From Faecalibacterium sp. I3-3-33 (GTDB lineage: Bacteria > Bacillota > Clostridia > Oscillospirales > Ruminococcaceae), in contig NZ_CP094469.1 in NCBI RefSeq assembly GCF_023347295.1, forward strand, positions 2,170,001-2,234,000: a stretch of 64,000 bases of DNA, written 5' to 3'. Below the pieces are notes generated by a model. That model was not told the origin of the DNA, did no database searches, and worked only from the letters and a program-made list of their open reading frames with translations. Made by a program: the position numbers and the translations under genes. Of the stretch, positions 1-8,664 are shown in pieces. How positions within the stretch are numbered: position 1 is the first letter of the stretch; each line of letters starts with the position of its first letter.

Positions 1-160
1 CATCGGCTGTACCCAGTGCGCCGGGCTGTGCCCCGCAGTGTTCCACATGGAGGGCGTTCTGGCTGTGGCAGAGCCCGGCCCCATCCCGCCGGAGGAGGTG
101 CCACAGGCCGTCACCGCAGCCCAGAGCTGCCCGGTAAGCGCCATCCGCATCGAGGAGTAA
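1..160 (+). CDS. Ferredoxin, 4Fe-4S (3' part, runs off left edge)
   Basis: The reading frame is open from base 2 and ends with TAA at 158-160. The visible protein begins with a cysteine cluster (IGCTQCAGLCPAVF) and ends with a fourth cysteine in a QSCPVSAIRIEE tail. This is the layout of small single-cluster 4Fe-4S ferredoxins, which carry electrons in the cytoplasm of anaerobes. The upstream start is outside the window. A strong terminator follows at once. Confidence 0.8.
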   Translation, partial: IGCTQCAGLCPAVFHMEGVLAVAEPGPIPPEEVPQAVTAAQSCPVSAIRIEE

Positions 161-175
161 CCCGGCACCGGTAAG

Positions 176-207
176 GCTGCCGCACAGCGTGTGCGGCAGC
201 TTTTTTT
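176..207 (+). terminator. Intrinsic terminator after ferredoxin
   Basis: A 10-bp GC-rich stem (176-185 with 191-200) has a 5-nt loop and is followed by seven T residues. Confidence 0.9.
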
Positions 208-212
208 GCGGC

Positions 213-316
213 GGAACGATTTGAAATGCCCTCCGCGCTGCTCCGGGCACAAACAGCGGAATTTATGATTTCGGTCTGGTGGAACGCCTGTCGGCGTTCC
301 ACCAGACCATTTTCAC
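213..316. repeat. Host intergenic repeat, copy 1, with 16-bp hairpin
   Basis: The first part (GGAACGATTTGAAATGCCCT and on) is nearly identical to 5768 onward. The second part is a perfect 16-bp stem with a TGTC loop at 273-308, followed by CATTTTCAC as in copy 2. Stem bases differ between the copies in compensating pairs. It lies between the ferredoxin terminator and polA, outside any credible gene. Confidence 0.75.
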
Positions 317-386
317 GCGTGAATATACAATAAAATGCGGAGCATTCCCTTTTTTACACAAAAAGCTCCCGCGCGGTGCGGTTTTG

Positions 387-395
387 TGCTATACT
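387..395 (+). promoter_or_regulatory. Extended -10 promoter for polA
   Basis: TGCTATACT is an extended -10 element 37 nt upstream of the polA start. No convincing -35 lies at the usual spacing. Confidence 0.4.
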
Positions 396-431
396 ATAAG
401 GTGTGAAATTACGCAACGGAGGAACTGCATT

Positions 432-3005
432 ATGCGTTTACTGGTCATTGACGGCAACAGCATTGCCAACCGCGCTTTTTACGGCATCAAGCTGCTGACC
501 ACCAAGGACGGACGTTATACCAACGCCATCTATGGCTTTTTGAACATTCTGCTCTCCCTGCTCAAGGAGTGCCAGCCGGACGAGGTGGCCGTAGCTTTTG
601 ACCTGAAAGCCCCCACCTTCCGGCATAAAATGTACGATGGCTACAAGGCCACCCGCCACGCCATGCCCGAGGAGCTGGCGCAGCAGATGCCGGTGCTCAA
701 GCAGCTGCTGGCAGACCTTGGCTACCGCACCGTTACCGCCGAGGGCTGGGAAGCGGACGATATTCTGGGCACGCTGGCTGCTGCCTGCGCCGCCCGCAAG
801 GACGATTGCTTCCTTGCCACCGGAGACCGCGACAGCCTGCAGCTGGTGAGCGAGACCACCACCGTGCTGCTGGCTGCCACCGTAATGGGCCGCAGCAAGA
901 CCGTGGTGATGGACGAGGACGCCATTCAGGAAAAATACGGCCTTGCACCCAAGCAGCTCATTGAGGTGAAGAGCCTGATGGGCGACACCTCGGATAACAT
1001 CCCCGGCGTGAAGGGCATCGGCGAAAAGACCGCGCTCTCTCTGGTGCAGGCCTTCGGCTCGCTGGAGGGCGTGTACCAGAACATTGACGACAAGCGCATC
1101 AAGCCCAAGCAGCGGGAGCACTTGTTAGAGGACAAGCCCATGGCTGAGCTGAGCCACACACTGGGCACCATCCGCACCGATGCCCCCATCGACACTGCCG
1201 AGGGTTCCTATACCGTAGGTGAGGGCAACAAGCCCGCCGCCGTGCGGCTTTTGCAGGAATTGGAGATCCACTCCCTGATCCCCCGGTTCGGGCTGGACGG
1301 CGTAGCGCCGGAAGCAGCCGCCGAGGAGCAGGCCGTAGAGCTGCCGGAAGCCGACCTCGCTCCCCTGCCCCTGACCCCCGCCGGGCACTATCTGGTGGCC
1401 GCCCGCCCCGCCGTTACCGGCAAACAGGGCACCCGCAACGTGGTATTGCAGCCGGAAAGCTGGTACGCCGTGCAGGACACCACCGTCTACCCGCTGGAGG
1501 ATACCGACCTGCTGCGGCTGCTGGACAATGCCGATGTGACGCTGGATGTGTTCAACTCTGCACCCCTGTACGCCAAGGCCATGGCTGCCGGCGGCTGGGG
1601 CAGCAGCATCGTCTGGGACGGCAAGCTGGCCGCCTATCTGCTGGACGCTTCTGCCTCCAAGTACCAGATCAGCGAGCTGATCCCCGCTTACAAGGCCGCT
1701 GCCGCCTTTACCTGCACCGATTACCCGGACGCCGGGCGGCTGGCCGACCTGTTTGCCCGGATGAAGGCCGAGATCACCGCCTGCGGCGAGGATGCGTTGT
1801 ACAACGAGATCGAGTTCCCGCTGGCACAGGTGCTGGCCGACATGACCCGCACCGGCGTGCTGGTGGACAAAGACGGCATCGAGCAGTTCGGCGTAAAACT
1901 GCGGGAGGAGCTGGAGCAGGTGCTGACCCGCATCCATATGGAGACCGGCAGCGCTACCTTCAACCCCAACAGCCCCAAACAGCTGGGTGAGATGCTGTTC
2001 GACACCATGGGTCTGCCCCACGGCAAAAAGACCCAGCGCGGCTGGTCCACCGATGCCGAAACGCTGGAAAGCCTGCGCGAGTACCCGCTGGTGGAGGACG
2101 TTTTGCAGTACCGCGCCTACCAGAAGCTGAACTCCACCTATGTGGAGGGTCTGCTCAAGGTCATCGGCGAGGACGGACGTATCCACTCCACCTTCAACCA
2201 GACCGAAGCCCGCACCGGACGGCTCTCTTCCGATAATCCCAACCTGCAGAACATCCCCATCCGCACCGAGCTGGGCAGCCAGCTGCGCGCCTACTTTATC
2301 GCAAAGCCGGGCTGTGTGCTGGTGGACGCGGATTACAGCCAGATCGAGCTGCGCATTCTGGCGCACATCACCGGGGACGAACACATGCAGCAGGCCTTTT
2401 TGAACGGTGAGGATATTCACCGCAGCACCGCCGCCAAGATCTACGGCATCCCGCAGAGCGAGGTAACGCCCCGGCTGCGCTCCTCTGCCAAGGCCATCAA
2501 CTTTGGCATCATGTACGGCAAGGGCGCGTACAGCCTTTCCAAGGATATCGGCGTGACCGTGAAGGAGGCAGACGCCTTCCTCAAGAACTATCTGGCGGCC
2601 TTTCCCAGCGTGAGCGGCTATATGGACAAGACCATTGCGGATGCCAAGGCAAACGGCTATGTGTCCACCCTGTTCGGCCGCCGCCGCACCCTGCCGGAGC
2701 TGGCCAGCACCAACTTCAATGTGCGCGCCAGCGGCGAGCGCATGGCACGCAACACCCCCATTCAGGGCACCGCTGCGGATGTGATCAAGCTGGCCATGGT
2801 GCGGGTGTGGAAGCGCCTGCGGGACGAAAAGATGGCAAGCCGCCTGATCCTGACCGTCCACGATGAACTGATCGTGGAGGCCCCGGAGGCGGAGGCCGAG
2901 CAGGCTGCCCGCATCCTGCGGGAGGAAATGGAAGGCTGCGTGCAGTACGCGGTGCCCCTGAGCACCGATGTGCACGCAGGCAAAAACTGGCTGGAGGCAC
3001 ACTAA
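432..3005 (+). CDS. polA: DNA polymerase I
   Basis: An 857-residue family A polymerase that fills gaps and removes primers during replication and repair. The N-terminal 5' nuclease covers about 1-300 (starting MRLLVIDGNSIANRAFYG). The middle 3'-5' exonuclease-like domain lacks the DxE motif, as in Bacillus Pol I, so proofreading is probably absent. The polymerase domain shows motif A (DADYSQIEL, D632/D634), motif B (KAINFGIMYG, K687) and motif C (HDELIVE, D811). The ATG at 432 has GGAGG nine bases upstream; the frame is open further upstream but that stretch is not Pol I-like. tsaD follows one base after the stop, so the two are probably co-transcribed. Confidence 0.97.
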   Translation: MRLLVIDGNSIANRAFYGIKLLTTKDGRYTNAIYGFLNILLSLLKECQPDEVAVAFDLKAPTFRHKMYDGYKATRHAMPEELAQQMPVLKQLLADLGYRTVTAEGWEADDILGTLAAACAARKDDCFLATGDRDSLQLVSETTTVLLAATVMGRSKTVVMDEDAIQEKYGLAPKQLIEVKSLMGDTSDNIPGVKGIGEKTALSLVQAFGSLEGVYQNIDDKRIKPKQREHLLEDKPMAELSHTLGTIRTDAPIDTAEGSYTVGEGNKPAAVRLLQELEIHSLIPRFGLDGVAPEAAAEEQAVELPEADLAPLPLTPAGHYLVAARPAVTGKQGTRNVVLQPESWYAVQDTTVYPLEDTDLLRLLDNADVTLDVFNSAPLYAKAMAAGGWGSSIVWDGKLAAYLLDASASKYQISELIPAYKAAAAFTCTDYPDAGRLADLFARMKAEITACGEDALYNEIEFPLAQVLADMTRTGVLVDKDGIEQFGVKLREELEQVLTRIHMETGSATFNPNSPKQLGEMLFDTMGLPHGKKTQRGWSTDAETLESLREYPLVEDVLQYRAYQKLNSTYVEGLLKVIGEDGRIHSTFNQTEARTGRLSSDNPNLQNIPIRTELGSQLRAYFIAKPGCVLVDADYSQIELRILAHITGDEHMQQAFLNGEDIHRSTAAKIYGIPQSEVTPRLRSSAKAINFGIMYGKGAYSLSKDIGVTVKEADAFLKNYLAAFPSVSGYMDKTIADAKANGYVSTLFGRRRTLPELASTNFNVRASGERMARNTPIQGTAADVIKLAMVRVWKRLRDEKMASRLILTVHDELIVEAPEAEAEQAARILREEMEGCVQYAVPLSTDVHAGKNWLEAH

Positions 3006-3006
3006 A

Positions 3007-4014
3007 ATGATTATTCTCGGAATCGAGTCTACCTGTGACGAAACTGCCGCCGCGCTGGTGGAGGACGGACGGCATCTGCTGAGCAACGTCATCTCCACCA
3101 GCGTCAAGGAGCAGGCGTTGTACGGCGGCGTTGTACCGGAGATCGCCAGCCGCCGCCACTGCGAGTTCATCAGTGCTACGGTCAAAAAGGCTCTGCTGGA
3201 CGCCGGTAAGACCATAGAGGACGTGGACGCCGTGGCTGTTACCTTTGCGCCGGGGCTCATCGGCGCGGTGCTGGTGGGCGTAAACTTTGCAAAAGGTCTG
3301 GCCTACTCGGCGAACAAGCCGCTGGTGCCTGTGCACCATCTGCGGGGACACATCGCCGCGCTCTACCTGACCCACCCGGAGCTCAAGCCGCCCTTTTTGT
3401 GTCTGGTGGCCTCCGGCGGGCACAGCCATATCGTAGAAGTGCAGGACTACACCCACTACCACATTCTAGGTCATACCGTGGACGATGCTGCGGGCGAAGC
3501 CTTTGACAAGGTAGCCCGCACGCTGGGTCTGCCTTACCCCGGCGGCCCCAGCGTAGCCGCTGCCGCCAAGACAGGCGACCCCAAGGCCTACCGCCTGCCG
3601 GTGCCCCATGTGGAGGGCAAATACAACGTGAGCTTTTCCGGCTTAAAGACCGCCGTGCTCAACGAGGTAAACAAGGCGCAGATGAAGGGCGAGGAAGTGA
3701 ATGTCCCCGACCTTGCCGCCAGCTTTCAGGAGCGCATCGCGGGCATTCTGGCCGAAAAGCTGCTGCTTGCCGCTGCCGATACCGGGGCAAAACAGGTGTG
3801 CCTTGCCGGTGGCGTAGCCGCCAACGGTCGTCTGCGCCAGCTGGTAAATGACGGTGCCCAGAAGCTGGGCGCCAAGGTCTACCTGCCGGAACTGAAGTTC
3901 TGCGGCGACAATGGCGCGATGATCGCGGCACAGGGCTACTACCAGTACATTGCCGGGCACACCGCCGGGCTGGAGCTGAACGGCCTGCCCACCCTGCCCA
4001 TCGACTACGAATAA
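3007..4014 (+). CDS. tsaD: tRNA N6-adenosine threonylcarbamoyltransferase
   Basis: A 335-residue member of the TsaD/Kae1/YgjD family, which transfers the threonylcarbamoyl group to A37 of ANN-decoding tRNAs together with TsaB and TsaE. The protein begins MIILGIESTCDETAAALVE and has the metal-binding HxxxH motif (HHLRGH, H111 and H115), the SGGHSH motif and the late FCGDNGAMIA motif. The ATG follows the polA stop by one base, and its GGAGG lies inside the last polA codons, so translation is probably coupled. Length is normal for the family. Confidence 0.97.
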   Translation: MIILGIESTCDETAAALVEDGRHLLSNVISTSVKEQALYGGVVPEIASRRHCEFISATVKKALLDAGKTIEDVDAVAVTFAPGLIGAVLVGVNFAKGLAYSANKPLVPVHHLRGHIAALYLTHPELKPPFLCLVASGGHSHIVEVQDYTHYHILGHTVDDAAGEAFDKVARTLGLPYPGGPSVAAAAKTGDPKAYRLPVPHVEGKYNVSFSGLKTAVLNEVNKAQMKGEEVNVPDLAASFQERIAGILAEKLLLAAADTGAKQVCLAGGVAANGRLRQLVNDGAQKLGAKVYLPELKFCGDNGAMIAAQGYYQYIAGHTAGLELNGLPTLPIDYE

Positions 4015-4036
4015 ATACATCACCGGAGGTGTTCCC

Positions 4037-4771
4037 ATGACCGAGCGCAATCCTATCCTGCAAAGCCTGTTCGACCGCAAGTCGGTGCGGGTGTATGAAG
4101 AAAAGCCCATCCCTGCCGAGATGAAGCAGGCCATTTTAGAAGCTGCCGCACAGGCGCCCTCTGCGGGCTGTCAGCAGCTGTACACCATTTTAGACATCAC
4201 CGACCCGGCGCTGAAGGAAGCGCTGGCCGAAAGCTGTGACCACCAGCCCTTTATTGCCAAAGCACCACTGGTGTTGGTGTTCTGCGCCGACTGCAAAAAG
4301 TGGTACGATGCCTACTTAGAAGTCGGCTGTACGCCCCGCACCCCGGGTGTGGGCGATCTGATGCTGGCAGTCACAGACGCCGCCATTGCCGCCCAGAACG
4401 CCGTAGTTGCCGCCGAAAGCTTTGGCATCGGCTCGTGCTACATCGGGGATATCATGGAAAACTGCGAAACCCAGCGCAGCCTGCTGCACCTGCCGGACTA
4501 TGTGTTCCCGGCGGTAATGCTGGTGTTCGGCTGGCCCACCCAGCAGCAGAAAGACCGCGTAAAGCCCCAGCGCTGCGCCATGGAGCATATCGTGCACGAA
4601 AACGGTTACCGCACCATGGACGGCGCAGAGCTGCGGGATACTTTTGGCTACAAGGCCGGTAACGCGCCCTTTGACCAGTGGTGCACCGCTTTTTGCAACC
4701 GCAAGTATAACTCCGATTTTTCCAAGGAGATGACCCGCTCGGTGGAGGAATACCTCGGCCAGTTCCGGTGA
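4037..4771 (+). CDS. Nitroreductase family protein (FMN-dependent)
   Basis: A 244-residue protein of the NADPH-nitroreductase/flavin reductase fold. The N-terminus RKSVRVYEEKPIP is the phosphate-gripping FMN motif. The central QNAVVAAESFGIGSCYIGDI and a later VFGWP segment match the NfsA/Frp-like class. It probably reduces nitro-aromatics, quinones or flavins in the cytoplasm; the physiological substrate cannot be read from sequence. GGAGGTG precedes the ATG. It may share the polA-tsaD transcript (22-nt gap). Confidence 0.88.
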   Translation: MTERNPILQSLFDRKSVRVYEEKPIPAEMKQAILEAAAQAPSAGCQQLYTILDITDPALKEALAESCDHQPFIAKAPLVLVFCADCKKWYDAYLEVGCTPRTPGVGDLMLAVTDAAIAAQNAVVAAESFGIGSCYIGDIMENCETQRSLLHLPDYVFPAVMLVFGWPTQQQKDRVKPQRCAMEHIVHENGYRTMDGAELRDTFGYKAGNAPFDQWCTAFCNRKYNSDFSKEMTRSVEEYLGQFR

Positions 4772-4812
4772 TTTAAAACGTTTCTGACCCACAAATCAAA
4801 GCAACAAAAAAG

Positions 4813-4844
4813 CGGCAGCTGCACGGTATTTTGTGCAGCTGCCG
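4813..4844. terminator. Bidirectional terminator between convergent genes
   Basis: A perfect 12-bp stem (4813-4824 with 4833-4844) has A residues on its left and T residues on its right. It can end transcripts of both the nitroreductase (+) and nnrD (-). Confidence 0.85.
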
Positions 4845-4852
4845 TTTCTCGT

Positions 4853-5752
4853 TTATCTTTGGTTTTCCGCAAACAGTGCGCCCAGCTCCGGCAGGATATC
4901 ATGAGGCAGCATCCCGTACTCGCCGCGCTTTGCGGCGGCACGGTCGGCGGCGGCACCGTGCAGATATACCGCGCAGGCGGCGGCTTGATAGGCGGGCAGA
5001 CCGCAGGCCAGCAGCGCTGCCAGCATGCCCGCCAGTACATCCCCGCTGCCGCCCCGGGCAAGCCCCGGGTTGCCGGTGGGGTTCACGCACACCCGCCCGT
5101 CCGGGCTTGCCACCACGGTGCGTGCACCCTTCAGCACCACCACGGCGTTCCACGCCTTGGCATACCGCAGGGCGATGCCCTCCCGGTCGGCGGCAAGCGC
5201 TGCTGCCGAAAGCCCGGTCAGGCGCGCCATCTCACCGGGGTGCGGGGTGACCACCAGCTCCCCCGCCGGGTGCGGGAAGGGCTTGCCCTCGGCCAGCAGC
5301 TGCGCGGCGGCGTTCAGACCGTCGGCGTCCAGCACCGCAGCGCCCGCAAAGCCGGGCAGAAGCTGCTGCACCAGCGTGCGGGTCTCGGCTGCCCGGGCAG
5401 CGCTTTGCGCTGTGCTGCCAAGACCGGGGCCCAGCAGCAGCACGGTAGCCTTCTGCCGCCGGAGCAGCGGCATATTTTCCGGTGCAATGCCGCCCTGTGC
5501 GCCCTCCTTACAGGGGCACAGGCAGCACTCCGGCAGGCGTGTGACGGCGGCGCTGACCACCGGCTCGACACTGGCAAGGGTAACGATGCCCGCCCCGGTG
5601 CGCAGTGCGCCCTCAGCTGCCAGCAGGGCAGCGCCCCGGTAAAAGGCACTGCCCGCCACTGCCAGCACGCTGCCAAAGGTGCCCTTATGGCTGTCCCGGG
5701 CGCGGCGCGGGATGCTTTGCCAGACAAATTCTTCGGTAATTTCCACAGCCAT
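4853..5752 (-). CDS. nnrD: ADP-dependent NAD(P)H-hydrate dehydratase
   Basis: A 299-residue ribokinase-like protein that repairs hydrated NAD(P)H. Diagnostic motifs are VVTPHPGEMARL and the C-terminal NPGLARGGSGDVLAGM with the catalytic aspartate. The NnrE epimerase domain often fused to it is absent, so this is the stand-alone form. The start MAVEITEEF at 5752 is chosen because GGAGG (5759-5763) sits seven bases upstream; longer in-frame starts have no ribosome site. It lies alone on the minus strand. Confidence 0.9.
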   Translation of the reverse strand: MAVEITEEFVWQSIPRRARDSHKGTFGSVLAVAGSAFYRGAALLAAEGALRTGAGIVTLASVEPVVSAAVTRLPECCLCPCKEGAQGGIAPENMPLLRRQKATVLLLGPGLGSTAQSAARAAETRTLVQQLLPGFAGAAVLDADGLNAAAQLLAEGKPFPHPAGELVVTPHPGEMARLTGLSAAALAADREGIALRYAKAWNAVVVLKGARTVVASPDGRVCVNPTGNPGLARGGSGDVLAGMLAALLACGLPAYQAAACAVYLHGAAADRAAAKRGEYGMLPHDILPELGALFAENQR

Positions 5753-5767
5753 GGGTGCACCTCCACA

Positions 5768-5940
5768 GAACGATTTCAAATGCCCTCCGCGTTGCTTTGG
5801 GCATCTTCAGCGGAATCATTATTTTATATTTTGTCGTTTTGGAAAATCTGCGGATTTTCCAAAACAACTTTTTCACAAGAGAGGATTTTTATTTCGGTCT
5901 AGCGGAACGCCTGTGGGCGTTCCGCTAGACCATTTTCACA
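5768..5940. repeat. Host intergenic repeat, copy 2, with nested extra hairpin
   Basis: This copy shares GAACGATTTCAAATGCCCTC with copy 1 at 213 and ends in a perfect 16-bp hairpin (5896-5931, TGTG loop) followed by CATTTTCAC. Between these parts is an extra 70 nt containing another perfect 13-bp hairpin (5836-5865, TGCG loop), itself followed by TTTTTCAC. It fills the gap between two minus-strand genes. Confidence 0.75.
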
Positions 5941-5952
5941 GGGGGGGCAGCA

Positions 5953-8535
5953 TTACGCCTGTCCCTGCACAAGGGCGCGGATCTGTTTTTCCACGTTCTG
6001 CACTTCCTCGTGGAACATCCGGGCGGACACGCGCAGCGCGCCGTGACCAAGGATGATGACCTGCTCCATGCCGTCCGAGGTCGCCACGCGGACGCGGCGG
6101 CTCTTGCCGATCTCGTGGGTGACCCGCTCGATGAACATATCGGCGGTCTCGGCCTCCTTGGTGTAGACCACATGGATGTTGTGGTACTGCTCAATGGCAC
6201 CGGGGCTGCCGGGCACGCGGTAGGCATCGAATACCAGAATGAGCACGCATTTCTGGTAGCCCTGATAGTTGCACAAGATGTCCATCAGTCGATGGCGGGC
6301 GGCGTCCAAGCTTTCCTTTGACAGGGCGTTCAGCTCGTCCCACGCAAAGATGATGTTGTAGCCGTCCACCAGCAGATACTCCGGGGCAATTTCCCACTGC
6401 TCGGCGGCAAAATCCGGGCGTTCGGTCTTTTGCACCGGGCGGAAGGCCGCCAGCGGGTCCCGCTTGATAGGGCCGTAGGTGCGCTCAAAAATTTTAAGCA
6501 GCTCGGCATCCTCCTCCAGCGTGGCGCGGTAGGCCATGGCGCGGCGCTGGGGCGCAGCCTGCACCTCCGGGCGGGCGGGCTTTGCCTTGCCCCAGCCGCT
6601 TTCAACATGCATGTGACTGCGCACCTCGTTCCACGGCACTACAAAGCCAGCACCATGGGCACAGAACACGGAATCTGCGGGGTTTTCCAGATCATGCTCC
6701 GGCTGGTAGCCGATTTCTGCAATGACCTGCTGCGCGTTGTGGCAGGGGCGGTAGCCGTCCAGCGTCAGGCTCAAATGTCCCCTGCCCCGGGTGTAGCTGA
6801 CCACTTCCATGGGGTAGCTGCGCATGGTAGATACCGGCGCAAAGCCGGTCAGGGTGGCGGTCTCCGCGCCGCTTTCCGGCGGGTCAAAGCTACCCTCCAT
6901 GCGCTGGATATCGCTCATGGCGCGGCCAATGTTCTCCACCGGCACTTCCAGCCGGAAGGCGTACCACGGCTCTAACAGCTGGCTTTTGGCCAGCATCAGC
7001 CCCTGCCGCACGGCGCGGTAGGTGGCCTGCCGGAAATCGCCGCCCTCGGTGTGCTTCAGGTGCGCTTTGCCGGTGAGCAGAGTGATCTTTACATCGGTCA
7101 GCGGTGCACCGATCAAAACGCCAAGATGCTGCTTTTCTTCCAGATGGGTCAGCACCAGCCGCTGCCAGTTTTTGTCCAGAACCTCTTCCCGGCAGTCGGC
7201 GGCAAACCGCATCCCGCTGCCCCGGGGCAGCGGTTCCAGCAGCAGATGCACCTCGGCATAGTGGCGCAGCGGCTCGTAGTGGCCTACGCCCTCCATGGGC
7301 TCGGTGATGGTCTCCTTATACAAAATGCCGCCTGGGCCAAAGGATACCTCCAGCCCGAACCGCTCGGCCAGCAAACTGCGCAGCACTTCCAGCTGCACCT
7401 CGCCCATCAGCTGCACATGGATCTCGCCCAGTGTCTCGTTCCACACCACATGGAGCTGGGGTTCTTCCTCTTCCAGCCGATGCAGTTTGCCCAGCGCGGC
7501 GTGCACATCCGCGCCCTCCGGCAGCAGCACCTGATAGCTGAGCACCGGTTCCAGCACCGGCACATCGCTGTCCCGCTCCGCCCCAAGCCCGGTACCGGGC
7601 TTGGCATGGGTCAGGCCGGTCACGGCGCATACCTGTCCCGGGCCGATGACCTCGGTCAGGGTATACTTTGCGCCGGAGTACAGCCGCAGCTGGTTCGCTT
7701 TTTCTGCCCACGGCTCGCCGTCTGCTTCGCCGGAGAGCAGAGCCTTTACCTTCAGCTCCCCGCCGGTGACCCGCAGCCATGTCAGACGGGTGCCCTGCTC
7801 GTCCTGCGATACCTTGAACACCCTTGCACCAAAGGCGTGCAGCGCCGGGGCGGGGCGGGTGTAGCGGTCAAGCCCCTCCAGAAGTGCATCCACCCCGTCC
7901 AGCCGCAGCGCCGCCCCGAACCAGCACGGAAAAACGTGCCGCCGGGCAACTGCAGGGATAATGTCTGCATCGGTCAAAGTGCCTGCATCCAGCATTTTCT
8001 CCATCAGCTGCTCATCGCACAGCGCCAGTGCCTCGTTGCGGGCGGCAGGCTCTGCGCCAAAATCCACAAAGCCCTCGCCAAGGCGGTGGTTCAGTTGGGT
8101 GAGCAGCTGTTCCCGGGTCATGCCGGGCAGGTCCATTTTATTCACGAATACAAAGGTGGGCACATGGTAGCGCCGCAGCAGCCGCCACAGCGTTTCGGTA
8201 TGGCTTTGCACGCCGTCCGTTCCGCTGACCACCAGCACGGCGTAATCCAGCACCTGCAAGGTGCGCTCGGTCTCGGTGGAAAAATCCACATGGCCGGGGG
8301 TGTCCAGCAGGGTGATGGCGGTATTGCCCGCCGTAAGCAGCGCCTGTTTGGAAAAGATGGTGATTCCACGTGCTTTTTCCAGACTGTCGGTGTCCAGAAA
8401 GGCGTCTCCGTGGTCCACCCGCCCCAGCTTGCGGATAGCACCGGCGCGGTAGAGCATGGCCTCGGAGAGGGTGGTCTTGCCGGAGTCCACATGGGCCAGA
8501 ATGCCCAGTACGATCTGTTTTTGCGTTGTTTCCAT
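5953..8535 (-). CDS. TetM-like translational GTPase fused to a Rae1/YacP-like NYN nuclease domain
   Basis: An 860-residue fusion. Residues 1-660 are an EF-G/TetM-type ribosome-protection GTPase: P-loop AHVDSGKTT (14-22), DTPGH (78-82), NKMD (132-135), then EF-G domains II-V. Residues 720-850 form a NYN/PIN domain like B. subtilis Rae1 (YacP), an endonuclease that cuts mRNA in the ribosomal A site; its acidic residues are visible in LLVDGYN, LVFDAYR, ETADMF and ATSDG. Normal TetM is about 640 residues. The ATG at 8535 has AGGAG upstream, with a possible extended -10 (TGTTACAAT) before it. Tetracycline resistance, a stalled-ribosome rescue role, or both are possible. Confidence 0.88.
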   Translation of the reverse strand: METTQKQIVLGILAHVDSGKTTLSEAMLYRAGAIRKLGRVDHGDAFLDTDSLEKARGITIFSKQALLTAGNTAITLLDTPGHVDFSTETERTLQVLDYAVLVVSGTDGVQSHTETLWRLLRRYHVPTFVFVNKMDLPGMTREQLLTQLNHRLGEGFVDFGAEPAARNEALALCDEQLMEKMLDAGTLTDADIIPAVARRHVFPCWFGAALRLDGVDALLEGLDRYTRPAPALHAFGARVFKVSQDEQGTRLTWLRVTGGELKVKALLSGEADGEPWAEKANQLRLYSGAKYTLTEVIGPGQVCAVTGLTHAKPGTGLGAERDSDVPVLEPVLSYQVLLPEGADVHAALGKLHRLEEEEPQLHVVWNETLGEIHVQLMGEVQLEVLRSLLAERFGLEVSFGPGGILYKETITEPMEGVGHYEPLRHYAEVHLLLEPLPRGSGMRFAADCREEVLDKNWQRLVLTHLEEKQHLGVLIGAPLTDVKITLLTGKAHLKHTEGGDFRQATYRAVRQGLMLAKSQLLEPWYAFRLEVPVENIGRAMSDIQRMEGSFDPPESGAETATLTGFAPVSTMRSYPMEVVSYTRGRGHLSLTLDGYRPCHNAQQVIAEIGYQPEHDLENPADSVFCAHGAGFVVPWNEVRSHMHVESGWGKAKPARPEVQAAPQRRAMAYRATLEEDAELLKIFERTYGPIKRDPLAAFRPVQKTERPDFAAEQWEIAPEYLLVDGYNIIFAWDELNALSKESLDAARHRLMDILCNYQGYQKCVLILVFDAYRVPGSPGAIEQYHNIHVVYTKEAETADMFIERVTHEIGKSRRVRVATSDGMEQVIILGHGALRVSARMFHEEVQNVEKQIRALVQGQA

Positions 8536-8627
8536 GCACTGCTCCTATAAAAAAGTTTCTCATTTATTGTAACACGCTTTGCCGGGAAAAGAAAGTTTTC
8601 ATGTGCAAATCCTGAAGGCAAAAAACA

Positions 8628-8657
8628 GCACCGGGCAGAAAGCGGTCTGCCCGGTGC
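8628..8657 (-). terminator. Intrinsic terminator for the 8665-9570 gene
   Basis: A 12-bp stem (8628-8639 with 8646-8657) follows the minus-strand stop codon at once. On the minus strand it continues into TGTTTTTTGCC. Confidence 0.8.
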
Positions 8658-8664
8658 GATTTTC

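Noticed and set aside
1125..3260. Long open frame of about 700 codons opposite polA
   Set aside because: It mirrors polA codons, has no family resemblance or ribosome site, and is a GC-rich shadow frame. The same holds for the long frames opposite the activase, GTPase and dehydratase genes.
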